Below are positions 28,258 to 36,543 of a DNA stretch of 64,000 bases, piece by piece; the first letter of the stretch is position 1; the number at the start of each line of letters is the position of its first letter. Location: NCBI GenBank assembly GCA_038200435.1, contig JBBPXY010000015.1, positions 18,997 through 82,996 on the forward strand, read 5' to 3'. The notes under the pieces were generated by a model that worked only from the letters and a program-made list of their open reading frames with translations, did not search any database and was not told the origin of the DNA. The stretch is from JBBPXY01 sp038200435. Its GTDB lineage: Bacteria; Actinomycetota; Thermoleophilia; Solirubrobacterales; Solirubrobacteraceae. Made by a program: the position numbers and the translations under genes.

Positions 28258-28492
28258 CCGCGGGTAACCGTTCCGCGGCGCCGGATCACCACGTCTGATC
28301 CTCGCCGATGCGCTGCATCGTCTGCGGTCAGCCGTGACGCCCGGCATCCACCGCCCGGTCGTCCCGCGCCTCACGACCGGTTTCAAGACACCCCCTTGGA
28401 GCAAGCCACGCCCGAAAAGGGCTCAACCTTCAGGCGCACCGCGCCGATAGAGCGGGGGCAGGGTCGATCGACGACCCCCACTTGCCACCGTG

Positions 28493-29551
28493 ATGAAACT
28501 CTCCAGCAAAAAGTCCCGAGCCCTTGTCGGACTCGACATCGAACCCGGCTACATCGCCGCCGTCGAGGCGCGCGTCGGCGGCGATGTCGCAGTCGACCAC
28601 GCGGCGGCCGCTGCGCTGGCGCCGGGCGTGGTGCGTGACGGCGAGGTCGCTGACGTCGAGGGCCTGGCCGACGCGCTGCGCGACCTGTTCGCCGAGCACA
28701 AGCTTCCCAAGCGTGTCCGCCTCGGTGTCGCCAACCAGCGCATCGTCGTGCGCACGATCGATCTTCCCCCGCTCGGCGACGAAAAGGAGCTCGCCGCCGC
28801 GATCAAGTTCCAGGCTCAGGATCACATTCCGATGCCGCTCGACCAAGCGGTGCTCGAGTACCACTCACTCGGCGTCGTGGAGACCCCCGACGGCCCGCGC
28901 GCCCGCGTCGTGATCGTCGCGGCCCGCCGCGACATGCTCGAGCGTTTCCTCGGCGCCGCCCGTCAGGCCGGACTGCGCCCCGAGGGCATCGACCTCTCCG
29001 CCTTCGCCATGATCCGCGCCCTCGGGCGGGGCAACGCCGACGGCTCCGCCACGCTGTACGCGAGCGTCGGCGGCGTCACCAACATGGCGGTCGCAGAGGG
29101 CTCGCGCTGCCTGTTCACCCGCGTCGTGACCGGCGGCTTCGAAACTCTCGTCACCGAGCTCGCCGAGCGCCGCGGCCTCACGTTCCAGCACTCACAGCAG
29201 TGGCTGGGACATGTCGGTCTCGTCGAGCCCGTCGAGGCCATCGACGGCGAGCCCGGGATCGTCTCCGAGGCGCGCGCCGTGCTCAGCGACGGCGTGCGGC
29301 GCATCGCTGACGATCTGCGCAATTCGCTCGACTTCTACCGCTCTCAGGAGGGCGCGATGTCGGTCGAAGCCGCCGTGCTCATCGGGCCGGCCTGCGCGAT
29401 CGACGGATTCACGGAGCAGCTCTCTTCCGAGCTCGGCATCCCGGTCGAGACGGGCATGCCCGTCGAAGGCCGTGCCGGCGCGCTCGTGGGCCTGGATCCG
29501 AGTCGCCTGGCGGTGGCCGCGGGACTCGCCGTCGAGGAGCGACTGGCGTGA
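28493..29551 (+). CDS. pilM: Type IV pilus assembly protein PilM
   Basis: 352 residues, actin-like ATPase fold of the PilM/FtsA group. Features: VGLDIEPGYIAAVEA near the N-terminus (phosphate-1 region), VRTIDLPPL, KFQAQDHIPMPLDQAVLEYH, VVIVAARRDMLERF and LRPEGIDLSAFAMIRAL, all typical. It is cytoplasmic and binds the N-terminus of PilN. GTG at 28490 directly precedes the ATG and could also serve. First gene of a pilM-N-O-x operon with 4-base overlaps. Confidence 0.9.
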   Translation: MKLSSKKSRALVGLDIEPGYIAAVEARVGGDVAVDHAAAAALAPGVVRDGEVADVEGLADALRDLFAEHKLPKRVRLGVANQRIVVRTIDLPPLGDEKELAAAIKFQAQDHIPMPLDQAVLEYHSLGVVETPDGPRARVVIVAARRDMLERFLGAARQAGLRPEGIDLSAFAMIRALGRGNADGSATLYASVGGVTNMAVAEGSRCLFTRVVTGGFETLVTELAERRGLTFQHSQQWLGHVGLVEPVEAIDGEPGIVSEARAVLSDGVRRIADDLRNSLDFYRSQEGAMSVEAAVLIGPACAIDGFTEQLSSELGIPVETGMPVEGRAGALVGLDPSRLAVAAGLAVEERLA

Positions 29552-30396
29552 AGGCCGTAAACCTCATCCCGGTCGAGGAACGCCGCGGCGGAGCCAGCGC
29601 CGCGCGCACGCCCACGTACGGCGTCCTCGGCGTGCTCGGTCTGCTCCTCGTCGCGGTCACGGCGTCGGTCGTCCTCTCCAACCAGATCGGCGAGCGCAAG
29701 GCCGACCTCGCCCGCGAGCAGGGCAGGGCGGCAGCAGCCCAGACGCGCGTCGAGAGCCTGAAGCCCTACGTCGCTTTCTCCGAGCTTTCGCAGAAGCGCG
29801 TCCAGACCGTCACCCAGCTCGCCCAGACCCGCTTCGACTGGGAGGGCACGATGCACGATCTCGCCCGTGTCGTCGGCGGCAACGTCTGGATCACCAACTT
29901 CACGGGCACTGTCGCTCCCGGCGTCGATATCGGAAGCGCCGGCAGCGGCGGCGACACGGCCGCCGTGCGCTCGTCTCTATCCGACCCCGCGGTCGAGCTC
30001 AGCGGCTGCGCGACCTCCAACGGCGAGGTCGCCCGGTTCGTCTCGCGCCTGCGCGCCATGAACAGCGTCACGCGGGTGACCATCGTCGGCGCGACGAAGA
30101 GCGACACGGCGACTCCGCAGAGCGCCCCGGCGCCGGGTGGCTCGCCCGCGGCCGGCGGCGGTTCCAGCAGTTCCGGTGGTGACTGCACCGAGGGGAGCGA
30201 CCGCTACCCCGTCTTCGGCCTCGTGATCTTCTTCAAGCCGCTCCCCGGTGGCGCGGCCGTGCCCGCCGCGGCCGGAGCCGCTCCGGCGACCACCCCCGCC
30301 CCGGCCACGTCGGCCAAGCCCGGCTCATCGGCGACGAGCACCACGCCGGGGCCCGCCGGTACCTCTTCCCCCGCTTCAGTCGGAGGCTCCAAGTGA
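29548..30396 (+). CDS. pilN: Type IV pilus alignment protein PilN
   Basis: 282 residues. Begins MKAVNLIPVEERR, the conserved NLIP motif by which PilN binds PilM. One TM helix at about 24-45, a coiled coil (QIGERKADLAREQGRAAAAQTRVESL) and a periplasm-side ferredoxin-like domain (HDLARVVGGNVWITNFTG ... EVARFVSRLRAMNSVTRVTI). The C-terminal 60 residues are Ala/Pro/Ser/Thr-rich. GTG overlaps pilM stop. Confidence 0.88.
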   Translation: MKAVNLIPVEERRGGASAARTPTYGVLGVLGLLLVAVTASVVLSNQIGERKADLAREQGRAAAAQTRVESLKPYVAFSELSQKRVQTVTQLAQTRFDWEGTMHDLARVVGGNVWITNFTGTVAPGVDIGSAGSGGDTAAVRSSLSDPAVELSGCATSNGEVARFVSRLRAMNSVTRVTIVGATKSDTATPQSAPAPGGSPAAGGGSSSSGGDCTEGSDRYPVFGLVIFFKPLPGGAAVPAAAGAAPATTPAPATSAKPGSSATSTTPGPAGTSSPASVGGSK

Positions 30397-31175
30397 CCAC
30401 GCGTGATCGCATCGTCATTCTCGTCTTGGTCGCTGCGGCCGCCGTGGCCGGGTTCTGGTTCCTCGTGTTCGAGCCCAAGCGCGCCGAGGCGAGCAAGCTC
30501 AGCACCGAGCTGAGCGCCGTGCGCCAGAAGGAGGCCACCGCGCAGCAGGACATCGCCACCGGACTCGCGGCCCGCCGCGCCTACGGTCACAACTACGCCG
30601 TCATCGCGCGTCTCGGCGAGGCCGTGCCCGCCGACGACAACGGGCCGTCGCTCGTCTTCCAGCTCGACTCAGCGGCCAAACGCTCGGGCGTCGACTTCCG
30701 CTCGCTCAAGCTGAGCGCCGGGGCGGGATCGCCCACGGCTGCCGCCGCGGCCGGGAGCAAGCCGGGCGCGGCAGCCGCGCCGACCCAGGCTGCCTCCGCG
30801 ACTTTGCCCCCGGGGGCGTCGGTCGGGCCGGCGGGCTTCCCGACGATGCCCTTCCAGCTCGGTTTCGACGGCTCCTTCTTCCACATGTCCGACTTCTTCC
30901 GCCGGCTCGACGCCTTCGTCGACGCCAACTCCAGGCGCGTGTCCGTGAGCGGCCGCCTGCTCACGATCAACGGGCTGTCGCTGACCGCGAGCCGTCATGG
31001 CTTCCCGGCCGTGAAGGCGACGGTGGCGGCCAACGCCTACCTCGTGCCGGCCGATCAGGGCAGCACGGGCGGCGCGACGCCGACCGCGCCGAGCGCGGCC
31101 GGGTCCAAGCCCACGACTTCTTCTTCGACGGGGACCACTCCCGCTCCGGCCACCGCGACCCCGCCCACACGATGA
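30393..31175 (+). CDS. pilO: Type IV pilus alignment protein PilO
   Basis: 260 residues. One TM helix at about 7-26, a coiled coil (EPKRAEASKLSTELSAVRQK), then a PilO-type domain (YAVIARLGEAVPADDNGPSL, LVFQLDSAAKRSGVDF, PFQLGFDGSFFHMSDFFRRL, VSGRLLTINGLSL). An Ala/Pro-rich insert and tail are typical of this lineage. It pairs with PilN to link the cytoplasmic ring to the outside. GTG overlaps pilN stop. Confidence 0.88.
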   Translation: MTTRDRIVILVLVAAAAVAGFWFLVFEPKRAEASKLSTELSAVRQKEATAQQDIATGLAARRAYGHNYAVIARLGEAVPADDNGPSLVFQLDSAAKRSGVDFRSLKLSAGAGSPTAAAAAGSKPGAAAAPTQAASATLPPGASVGPAGFPTMPFQLGFDGSFFHMSDFFRRLDAFVDANSRRVSVSGRLLTINGLSLTASRHGFPAVKATVAANAYLVPADQGSTGGATPTAPSAAGSKPTTSSSTGTTPAPATATPPTR

Positions 31176-32074
31176 AGTTCTTCCGCAACGTCTATGAGGA
31201 TCTGGTCGAGCGCAAGCTGCTTCCGCTCGCCGTACTGCTCATCCTCGCCCTGGTGGCGGTTCCGCTGACGCTCTCGAAGTCGATGCCGATTCCGCCGGCC
31301 GTCGCGGCGTCGAGCGCGGCGCCGGCGCTTGATGTCCCGTCGGCTGTCCCGGCCGTGAGCCTCTCCTCGCCCGACAGCTCGAGCCGCCTCGACCACCTGG
31401 GCGCCCTGAACCCGTTCGAGCAGCGCCACAAGCAGCGCGTGCAGCCGCTCAAGCCAGCGAGCGCGCCGACCACGACCGCCGCCGCCCAGCCCGCCCAGCC
31501 GAGCTCACCCGCGGCGTCGTCCTCGGGTGCCTCGATCGGAGCGGCGGCGTCATCTCCCTCGGCGTCCTCTCCCTCGTCGTCCGGTCCCGTCTCCTCGCCG
31601 TCGCCCAGCGCCGGCCCGTCCCCGCACAGCTCGCGCCCGCCTGCCCGTCATACGGTCAGCTCGCTGCAGGTGCGCTTCGGTCCGCTCGGGCATACGGGAG
31701 GCCGCCATGGGATCGATCGCCTCGCGCCGCTTCCCGACAGCGAAAGCGCGGCCATCATCTACCTGGGGATGCTGCGCGATCACAAGACCGCTTCCTTCCT
31801 CGTTTCCTCCGATGCGCACGCTGAAGGTGACGGGCGCTGCCTGCCCAGTCCCAGCAACTGCCAGAAGGTCTACCTGCGCGCCGGTCAGACCGAGTTCTTC
31901 GATCAGACGAACTCGCACGGTGGGGTCACTCAGTATCAGCTCGATGTCATCGGCGTGGCGAAGCGGGCCGTGGCCTCGGCGCGGACTGCCCGCCGGATGA
32001 GCGCCCGCGTCTCGCGGCGCGGCCAGCGGCTCGAGCGTCACTCCGCCGCCTTCCGCGCGCCCGCTCCCCGCTAG
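31172..32074 (+). CDS. Unrecognised fourth member of the PilMNO operon (PilP position)
   Basis: 300 residues, start overlapping the pilO stop by 4 bases. One TM helix at about 17-35, a long Ala/Ser/Pro-rich stretch to about 165, then a compact beta-type domain (VSSLQVRFGP, AAIIYLGMLRDHKTASFLVS, CLPSPSNCQKVYLRAGQTEF, VTQYQLDVIGV) with a Cys pair. A LNPFEQ motif near residue 77 recalls the 'RNPF' motif of pilus and secretion adaptor proteins such as PilP. In Gram-negatives this slot is PilP, which contacts the secretin; no secretin is expected here. Homology to PilP is not visible, so the role is inferred from position only. Confidence 0.65.
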   Translation: MKFFRNVYEDLVERKLLPLAVLLILALVAVPLTLSKSMPIPPAVAASSAAPALDVPSAVPAVSLSSPDSSSRLDHLGALNPFEQRHKQRVQPLKPASAPTTTAAAQPAQPSSPAASSSGASIGAAASSPSASSPSSSGPVSSPSPSAGPSPHSSRPPARHTVSSLQVRFGPLGHTGGRHGIDRLAPLPDSESAAIIYLGMLRDHKTASFLVSSDAHAEGDGRCLPSPSNCQKVYLRAGQTEFFDQTNSHGGVTQYQLDVIGVAKRAVASARTARRMSARVSRRGQRLERHSAAFRAPAPR

Positions 32075-32106
32075 AGGGCCGGCGTCCGCCTAACCTGTGG
32101 CGCCGC

Positions 32107-33273
32107 ATGGCGCTTCGTCTCATCACGGCCGGTGAATCGCACGGTCCCGGCCTTACCTGCCTCGTGGAGGGCCTGCCGGCCGGCCTCGAGCTCGACCGCG
32201 CGCTGATCGACCGTGACCTCGGCCGCCGGCAGCTCGGCCACGGTCGCGGCGGGCGCATGAAGATCGAGACCGACGCCGCCGAGGTGACTTCTGGCGTCCG
32301 GCACGGCTTGACCCTCGGTTCGCCGGTCGCCCTGCGGGTGATCAATCGCGACTACGCCAACTGGGAAGAGCGGATGAACCCCTGGCCGGTCGAGGCCGAC
32401 GTGCCCGAGGTGCACCTGCCGCGCCCCGGTCACGCTGACCTCGTCGGCACCCAGAAGTACGGCTTCAGCGACGTGCGCAACGTGCTCGAGCGCGCGAGCG
32501 CGCGCGAGACGGCCGCGCGGGTAGCCGGGGGCGCGCTGGCGCGTGCCTTCCTGCGCGCGCTCGGGGTCCAGGTCTTCTCCCACGTCATCCAGATCACGTC
32601 GGTGCGGGCGCCGGTGCGCGAGCCCTTGTCTCCGGCGGACTTCGCCGAGGTCGACGCTTCGCCGGTGCGCTGCCTCGACCCCGAGGCGAGTGCGGCGATG
32701 GTTCAGGAGATCAACGTCCTGCGCAAGCGCAACGAGTCCCTCGGTGGCGTCTTCGAGGTGCGCGCCTTCGGATTGGTGCCCGGCCTCGGCTCCCACGTGT
32801 CCTGGGAGGAGCGGCTCGACGGCCTGCTCGGGCAGGCGATCCTCTCGATTCAGGCCATGAAGGCGGTGGGCATCGGCGACGGGTTCGACCTCGCCGGCGT
32901 CCCGGGCTCGGAGGCCCACGACGAGATCTTCTGGACCGACGAGCGCGGCTACTTCCGTGAGACCAACCGCTCGGGAGGGGTAGAGGGAGGCATGACCACC
33001 GGCGAGCCGCTGATCGTCAGGGCGGCCATGAAGCCGCTGCCCACGCTGACCAAGCCGCTGCGCTCGGTCGACATCGCCACCAAGGAGCCCGCTCAGGCGC
33101 TTCGCGAGCGCACCGACTCGGCGACGATCCCCGCCGCCGGGGTCGTGGGAGAGGCGATGGTCGCGCTCGTTCTCGCCGACGCCTACCGGCGCAAGTTCGG
33201 CGGCGACCACATCGACGACGTCAAGACCTCGGTGGCCGCCTACCGCGAGCGCATCGGCTGGCCCGAGCGGTGA
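32107..33273 (+). CDS. aroC: Chorismate synthase
   Basis: 388 residues. It converts EPSP to chorismate with reduced FMN as cofactor. Family signatures: ITAGESHGPGLTCLVEGLPAGL at the N-terminus (GESHG), GRGGRMKIETDAAEVTSGVRHG, RPGHADLVGTQKYG, RASARETAARVAGGALA, NRSGGVEGGMTTGEPL and ATIPAAGVVGEAM. ATG start. It heads a tightly overlapped aroC-aroKB-aroQ-pepQ operon that follows the pilus genes by 32 bases. Confidence 0.95.
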   Translation: MALRLITAGESHGPGLTCLVEGLPAGLELDRALIDRDLGRRQLGHGRGGRMKIETDAAEVTSGVRHGLTLGSPVALRVINRDYANWEERMNPWPVEADVPEVHLPRPGHADLVGTQKYGFSDVRNVLERASARETAARVAGGALARAFLRALGVQVFSHVIQITSVRAPVREPLSPADFAEVDASPVRCLDPEASAAMVQEINVLRKRNESLGGVFEVRAFGLVPGLGSHVSWEERLDGLLGQAILSIQAMKAVGIGDGFDLAGVPGSEAHDEIFWTDERGYFRETNRSGGVEGGMTTGEPLIVRAAMKPLPTLTKPLRSVDIATKEPAQALRERTDSATIPAAGVVGEAMVALVLADAYRRKFGGDHIDDVKTSVAAYRERIGWPER

Positions 33274-34790
33274 GCCCCAAGCTCGTGCTCGTCGGCTTCA
33301 TGGGCGCCGGCAAGAGCACGGCGGCCTCGCGCGCCGCGGAGTACCTCGGCGAGCAGTCGGCTGACACCGACGAGATCCTGCGCCGCCGCTTTGGCACGTC
33401 GATCGACTCCTTCTTCGCCGAGCGCGGCGAGGCTGCGTTCCGGGAGGAGGAGGAGGCAGTCGTCGTCGAGGCGCTCGAGGCGAGTGGCCCGGCGATCGTC
33501 GCCCTCGGGGGCGGCGCGCTCGGCTCCGAGCGCGTCCGCGCCGCGCTCGCCGATCACCGCGTGGTGTACCTCGACGTCGATCCCGAGCACGCCTGGCAAC
33601 GCATCAGGCGGGGCGACCGGCCTCTCGCGCGGGACCGTGCCAGGTTCGCGCAGCTGCACGCCGAACGCGAGCCGGTCTACGAGGCCAGCGCCGATGTGAT
33701 CGTGCACGCCGAGCGGCTGCTGAGCGCCGAGGAATGGCTGAGCGCCGCGCGCTCCCTCGACTACGCGCCCCCACGCACGCGGCTTCTGCTGGCCTCGAGC
33801 CGGTCGGGCTCCTACCCGGTCTACGTGGGCAACGGCCTCGTCGCGGCCGGGTTCTACCCCTTCGACGCGCGCCGCTTCCTCGTCAGCGACGGCATCGTGG
33901 CCCGCCTGTACGCAGACCACCTCGAGCCGCTGGCGGGCCGCGTGGCGATCATGCCCGGAGAGCAGTCCAAGACGATCGCCCACGCGGAGATCGTCTGGAC
34001 CGAGCTCGCCCGCCAGGGCGCGACGCGCGACGATCACGTCGTTGCCCTCGGGGGAGGAGTCGTCGGCGACCTCGCCGGGTTCTGCGCGGCGACCTACCAG
34101 CGCGGCGTGGGAGTGGTGCAGGTGCCGACGACACTGGTCGCTCAGGTCGACTCGGCCTACGGCGGCAAGACCGGAGTCGACCTGCCCGAGGCCAAGAACT
34201 ACGTCGGGGCCTACCACCAGCCGGAGGCGGTGCTGGTCGATCCGGCGACGCTCGAGACGCTCCCCCCAGCCGAGCGCTCGGCGGGCTACGCCGAAGTGTT
34301 GAAGACAGCGCTGATCGCCGGCGGCCGCCTCTGGGAGCGTGTGCGGGGCGGCGCGGTCGACGACGAGCTGACCGTCCTCGCGTGCGCGCGCACGAAGCTG
34401 CGCGTGGTGGCCGAGGACGAGCGCGACGGCGGCCGGCGGCAGATCCTGAACCTCGGCCACACGGTGGCCCACGCGATCGAGTCGGTGACGGGCTATGCCC
34501 GCTACCGCCACGGCGAGGCGGTCGCGCTGGGGCTGCTCGCTGCTCTGCGGCTCTCCGAGCAGCCCGAGCTGCGCGCCGAGGTGGCGGAGCTGCTCGCCGC
34601 GAACGGGCTGCCCACGCGCCTCGAAGATGCCCCGGTCGACGCCGTGATCTCCGCGACCGAGCGCGACAAGAAGCGGCGGGGAGCCGCTCCCGTCCCCTTC
34701 GTGCTCGTGGCCGCCGCGGGCGATGTGCGCTACGGCCGGCCCGTGCCGGAACCCGCCCTGCGCGCGGCCGTGGAAGAGTTGACCCGATGA
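33270..34790 (+). CDS. aroKB: Bifunctional shikimate kinase / 3-dehydroquinate synthase
   Basis: 506 residues, a fusion of AroK (1 to about 165) and AroB (about 170-506). AroK: Walker A GFMGAGKST, DTDEIL, GEAAFREEE, ALGGGAL and the lid Arg region GDRPLARD. AroB: MPGEQSKTI, ALGGGVVGDLAGFCAATYQRG, QVPTTLVAQVDSAYGGKTGV, NLGHTVAHAIE and YRHGEAVALG, which carry the NAD and zinc sites. The two catalyse steps 5 and 2 of the shikimate pathway. In Mycobacterium the same two genes are adjacent but separate. GTG overlaps the aroC stop. Confidence 0.94.
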   Translation: MSPKLVLVGFMGAGKSTAASRAAEYLGEQSADTDEILRRRFGTSIDSFFAERGEAAFREEEEAVVVEALEASGPAIVALGGGALGSERVRAALADHRVVYLDVDPEHAWQRIRRGDRPLARDRARFAQLHAEREPVYEASADVIVHAERLLSAEEWLSAARSLDYAPPRTRLLLASSRSGSYPVYVGNGLVAAGFYPFDARRFLVSDGIVARLYADHLEPLAGRVAIMPGEQSKTIAHAEIVWTELARQGATRDDHVVALGGGVVGDLAGFCAATYQRGVGVVQVPTTLVAQVDSAYGGKTGVDLPEAKNYVGAYHQPEAVLVDPATLETLPPAERSAGYAEVLKTALIAGGRLWERVRGGAVDDELTVLACARTKLRVVAEDERDGGRRQILNLGHTVAHAIESVTGYARYRHGEAVALGLLAALRLSEQPELRAEVAELLAANGLPTRLEDAPVDAVISATERDKKRRGAAPVPFVLVAAAGDVRYGRPVPEPALRAAVEELTR

Positions 34791-35230
34791 GAAACCGCAT
34801 CGAGGTCATGCACGGCGTCAATCTCGATCAGCTCGCCAGGCGCGATCCGGAGCATTACGGCATGTTCAGCCTGCCCGATCTCGAGCGCCACGTGGAGGAG
34901 TGGGGGAGGGAGCTCGGACTGGTCACCCGGTTCTTCCAGACCAACCACGAGGGCGAGTTCGTCGAGCACCTGCACGGAGTCGAGGGGATGACCGACGCGC
35001 TGATCCTCAACCCGGGCTCCTGGACGCACTACGCGTGGTCGATCCACGACGCGCTCGAGATGGCCGGCCTCCCCGCGGTCGAGGTCCACATCTCCGACGT
35101 CGCCAACCGGGAGGCATGGAGGCGGCACTCGGTGATCGAGTCCCTCTGCCTGGAGACGGTGAGCGGCCAGGGCGCCCAGGGCTACCGGGCCGCTCTCGAA
35201 CGGCTCCATCAAGAGCTCGCCGACGCGTGA
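34787..35230 (+). CDS. aroQ: Type II 3-dehydroquinate dehydratase
   Basis: 147 residues, standard type II dehydroquinase size. Motifs: EVMHGVNLDQLARRDPEHYG (substrate-binding loop with Arg and Tyr), FFQTNHEGEFVEHLH, ILNPGSWTHYAWSIHDAL (catalytic His region) and PAVEVHISDVANREAWRR. The HGVNLD and NPGSWTHY forms differ from the textbook GPNLN and NPGAYTH but keep the key positions. ATG overlaps the aroKB stop, and its stop overlaps the peptidase start. Confidence 0.9.
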   Translation: MRNRIEVMHGVNLDQLARRDPEHYGMFSLPDLERHVEEWGRELGLVTRFFQTNHEGEFVEHLHGVEGMTDALILNPGSWTHYAWSIHDALEMAGLPAVEVHISDVANREAWRRHSVIESLCLETVSGQGAQGYRAALERLHQELADA

Positions 35231-36303
35231 GCCGGGCCGACCGCCTCGCCGAGCGCGTGGCCGAGCGCGAGCTCGACGCGCTGCTCGTCACCGAGCTCTA
35301 CAACCTGCGCTGGCTCACCGGCTTCACCGGCACGAACGGGTTGGCCCTCGTCGGAGCCGATCCGGACGGGCTGCGCCGGTTCGCGACGGACTTCCGCTAC
35401 GTCGAGCAGGCCGCCGAGGAGGTGAGCGGCTTCGAGCGCACGCGGGCACCCCAGGAGCTCCTCGAGGCAGTGCGCGACTCCCTACCCGACGACGTCAACC
35501 GCCTCGGCTTCGACGACGCGCACCTGACCGTCAAGCAGCACGCTTGCCTCCGCGCGCTCGTGCCGGACGACGTCGAGCTCGTGGCCTCGGGCGGCCTGCT
35601 CGAGCGGGAGCGCGCCATCAAGGAGCCCGGCGAGCTCGAGCGCATCCGCGCCGCCGCCGCGCTGGCCGACGATGCGCTCCGCGAGCTACTGGAGGAAGGG
35701 CTCGCTGGCCGCACCGAGCGCGCGCTTGCCCTGGCGCTCGAGGACGCTATGCGGCGGCGGGGAGCGAGCGCCCCGAGCTTCCCTTCGATCGTCGCCGCGG
35801 GCGCCCACGGTGCCCTGCCGCACGCCCAGCCGCGAAACGTGCCCGTGGCGACCGGGACGCTCGTGGTCATCGACTGGGGCGCGCTTCTCGACGGCTACTG
35901 CTCGGACTGCACGCGCACGCTCGCCACGGGCGAGCTCGGAGGCGAGGCGCGGGAGACCTACGAGCTCGTGCTCCGGGCCCAGCAGGCGGCGCTCGAGGCA
36001 GTGGCGCCCGGCCCTCTCGGTCGTGAGATCGACGCCGTGGCCCGCGAGATCATCGAGGAAGCCGGCCACGGCGAGCGCTTCGGCCACGGCCTGGGGCACG
36101 GAGTGGGCCTCGAGGTGCACGAGGGCCCCCGGCTGTCGCGACTCGGCGAGGAGGCCCTCGTGCCGGGCAACGTCGTGACCATCGAACCCGGCGTGTACGT
36201 GCCGGGACGGTTCGGAGTGCGTATCGAAGATCTCGCGGTGGTCACGGGCGAAGGTCATGAGGTCTTCTCAGCTTTCCCCAAGGAACTCACTTTCGTCGAC
36301 TGA
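35227..36303 (+). CDS. pepQ: Xaa-Pro aminopeptidase/dipeptidase (M24)
   Basis: 358 residues. Creatinase N-terminal domain (1 to about 125) and pita-bread M24 domain with the metal ligands in order: VIDWGALLDGYCSDCTRT (two Asp), GHGLGHGVGLEVHE (His), TIEPGVYVPG (Glu), GVRIEDLAVVT (Glu). It hydrolyses X-Pro bonds in the cytoplasm. The aroQ-pepQ-efp order is the usual actinobacterial one, but here efp is separated by a 2.9-kb insert. GTG start overlaps aroQ stop. Confidence 0.9.
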   Translation: MSRADRLAERVAERELDALLVTELYNLRWLTGFTGTNGLALVGADPDGLRRFATDFRYVEQAAEEVSGFERTRAPQELLEAVRDSLPDDVNRLGFDDAHLTVKQHACLRALVPDDVELVASGGLLERERAIKEPGELERIRAAAALADDALRELLEEGLAGRTERALALALEDAMRRRGASAPSFPSIVAAGAHGALPHAQPRNVPVATGTLVVIDWGALLDGYCSDCTRTLATGELGGEARETYELVLRAQQAALEAVAPGPLGREIDAVAREIIEEAGHGERFGHGLGHGVGLEVHEGPRLSRLGEEALVPGNVVTIEPGVYVPGRFGVRIEDLAVVTGEGHEVFSAFPKELTFVD

Positions 36304-36365
36304 CGAGGTGAGTTGGCACCGAAACTTCTTGATTTCGGGCGAGTTCATGCAAGAGTTGGAACCAA

Positions 36366-36535
36366 CAGTTGCCGAATCCGCGCCGGCCTGACCGACGCGG
36401 AACGGGGGAACCATTGCCGGCTCCATCACGGGCCGGCGGGGGCGAATCGGCCGCAGCACCGGGCCGGAGCGAGATCGAACTTCGATCGCGCCAGCCCGTC
36501 AGCTCACCTCGTAGGCGCACCAGAGCGAGGACTTT
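36366..36535 (+). ncRNA. Cyclic-di-AMP (ydaO/yuaA-type) riboswitch
   Basis: Conserved elements appear in the family order: TTGCCGAATCCGCG with GACGCGG (stem), ACGGGGGAACC (36401-36411), GGGGGCGAATCGGCC (36438-36452), and the 3' signature CCCGTCAGCTCACCTCGTAGGCGC (36496-36518, allowing small variation). This pattern matches the actinobacterial c-di-AMP aptamers that precede Rpf and NlpC/P60 cell-wall enzymes. The ATG of a secreted peptidoglycan-binding protein is only about 10 bases beyond. The 5' part of the gap (36304-36365) holds two short hairpins and no gene. Confidence 0.85.
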
Positions 36536-36543
36536 CAAACGAG

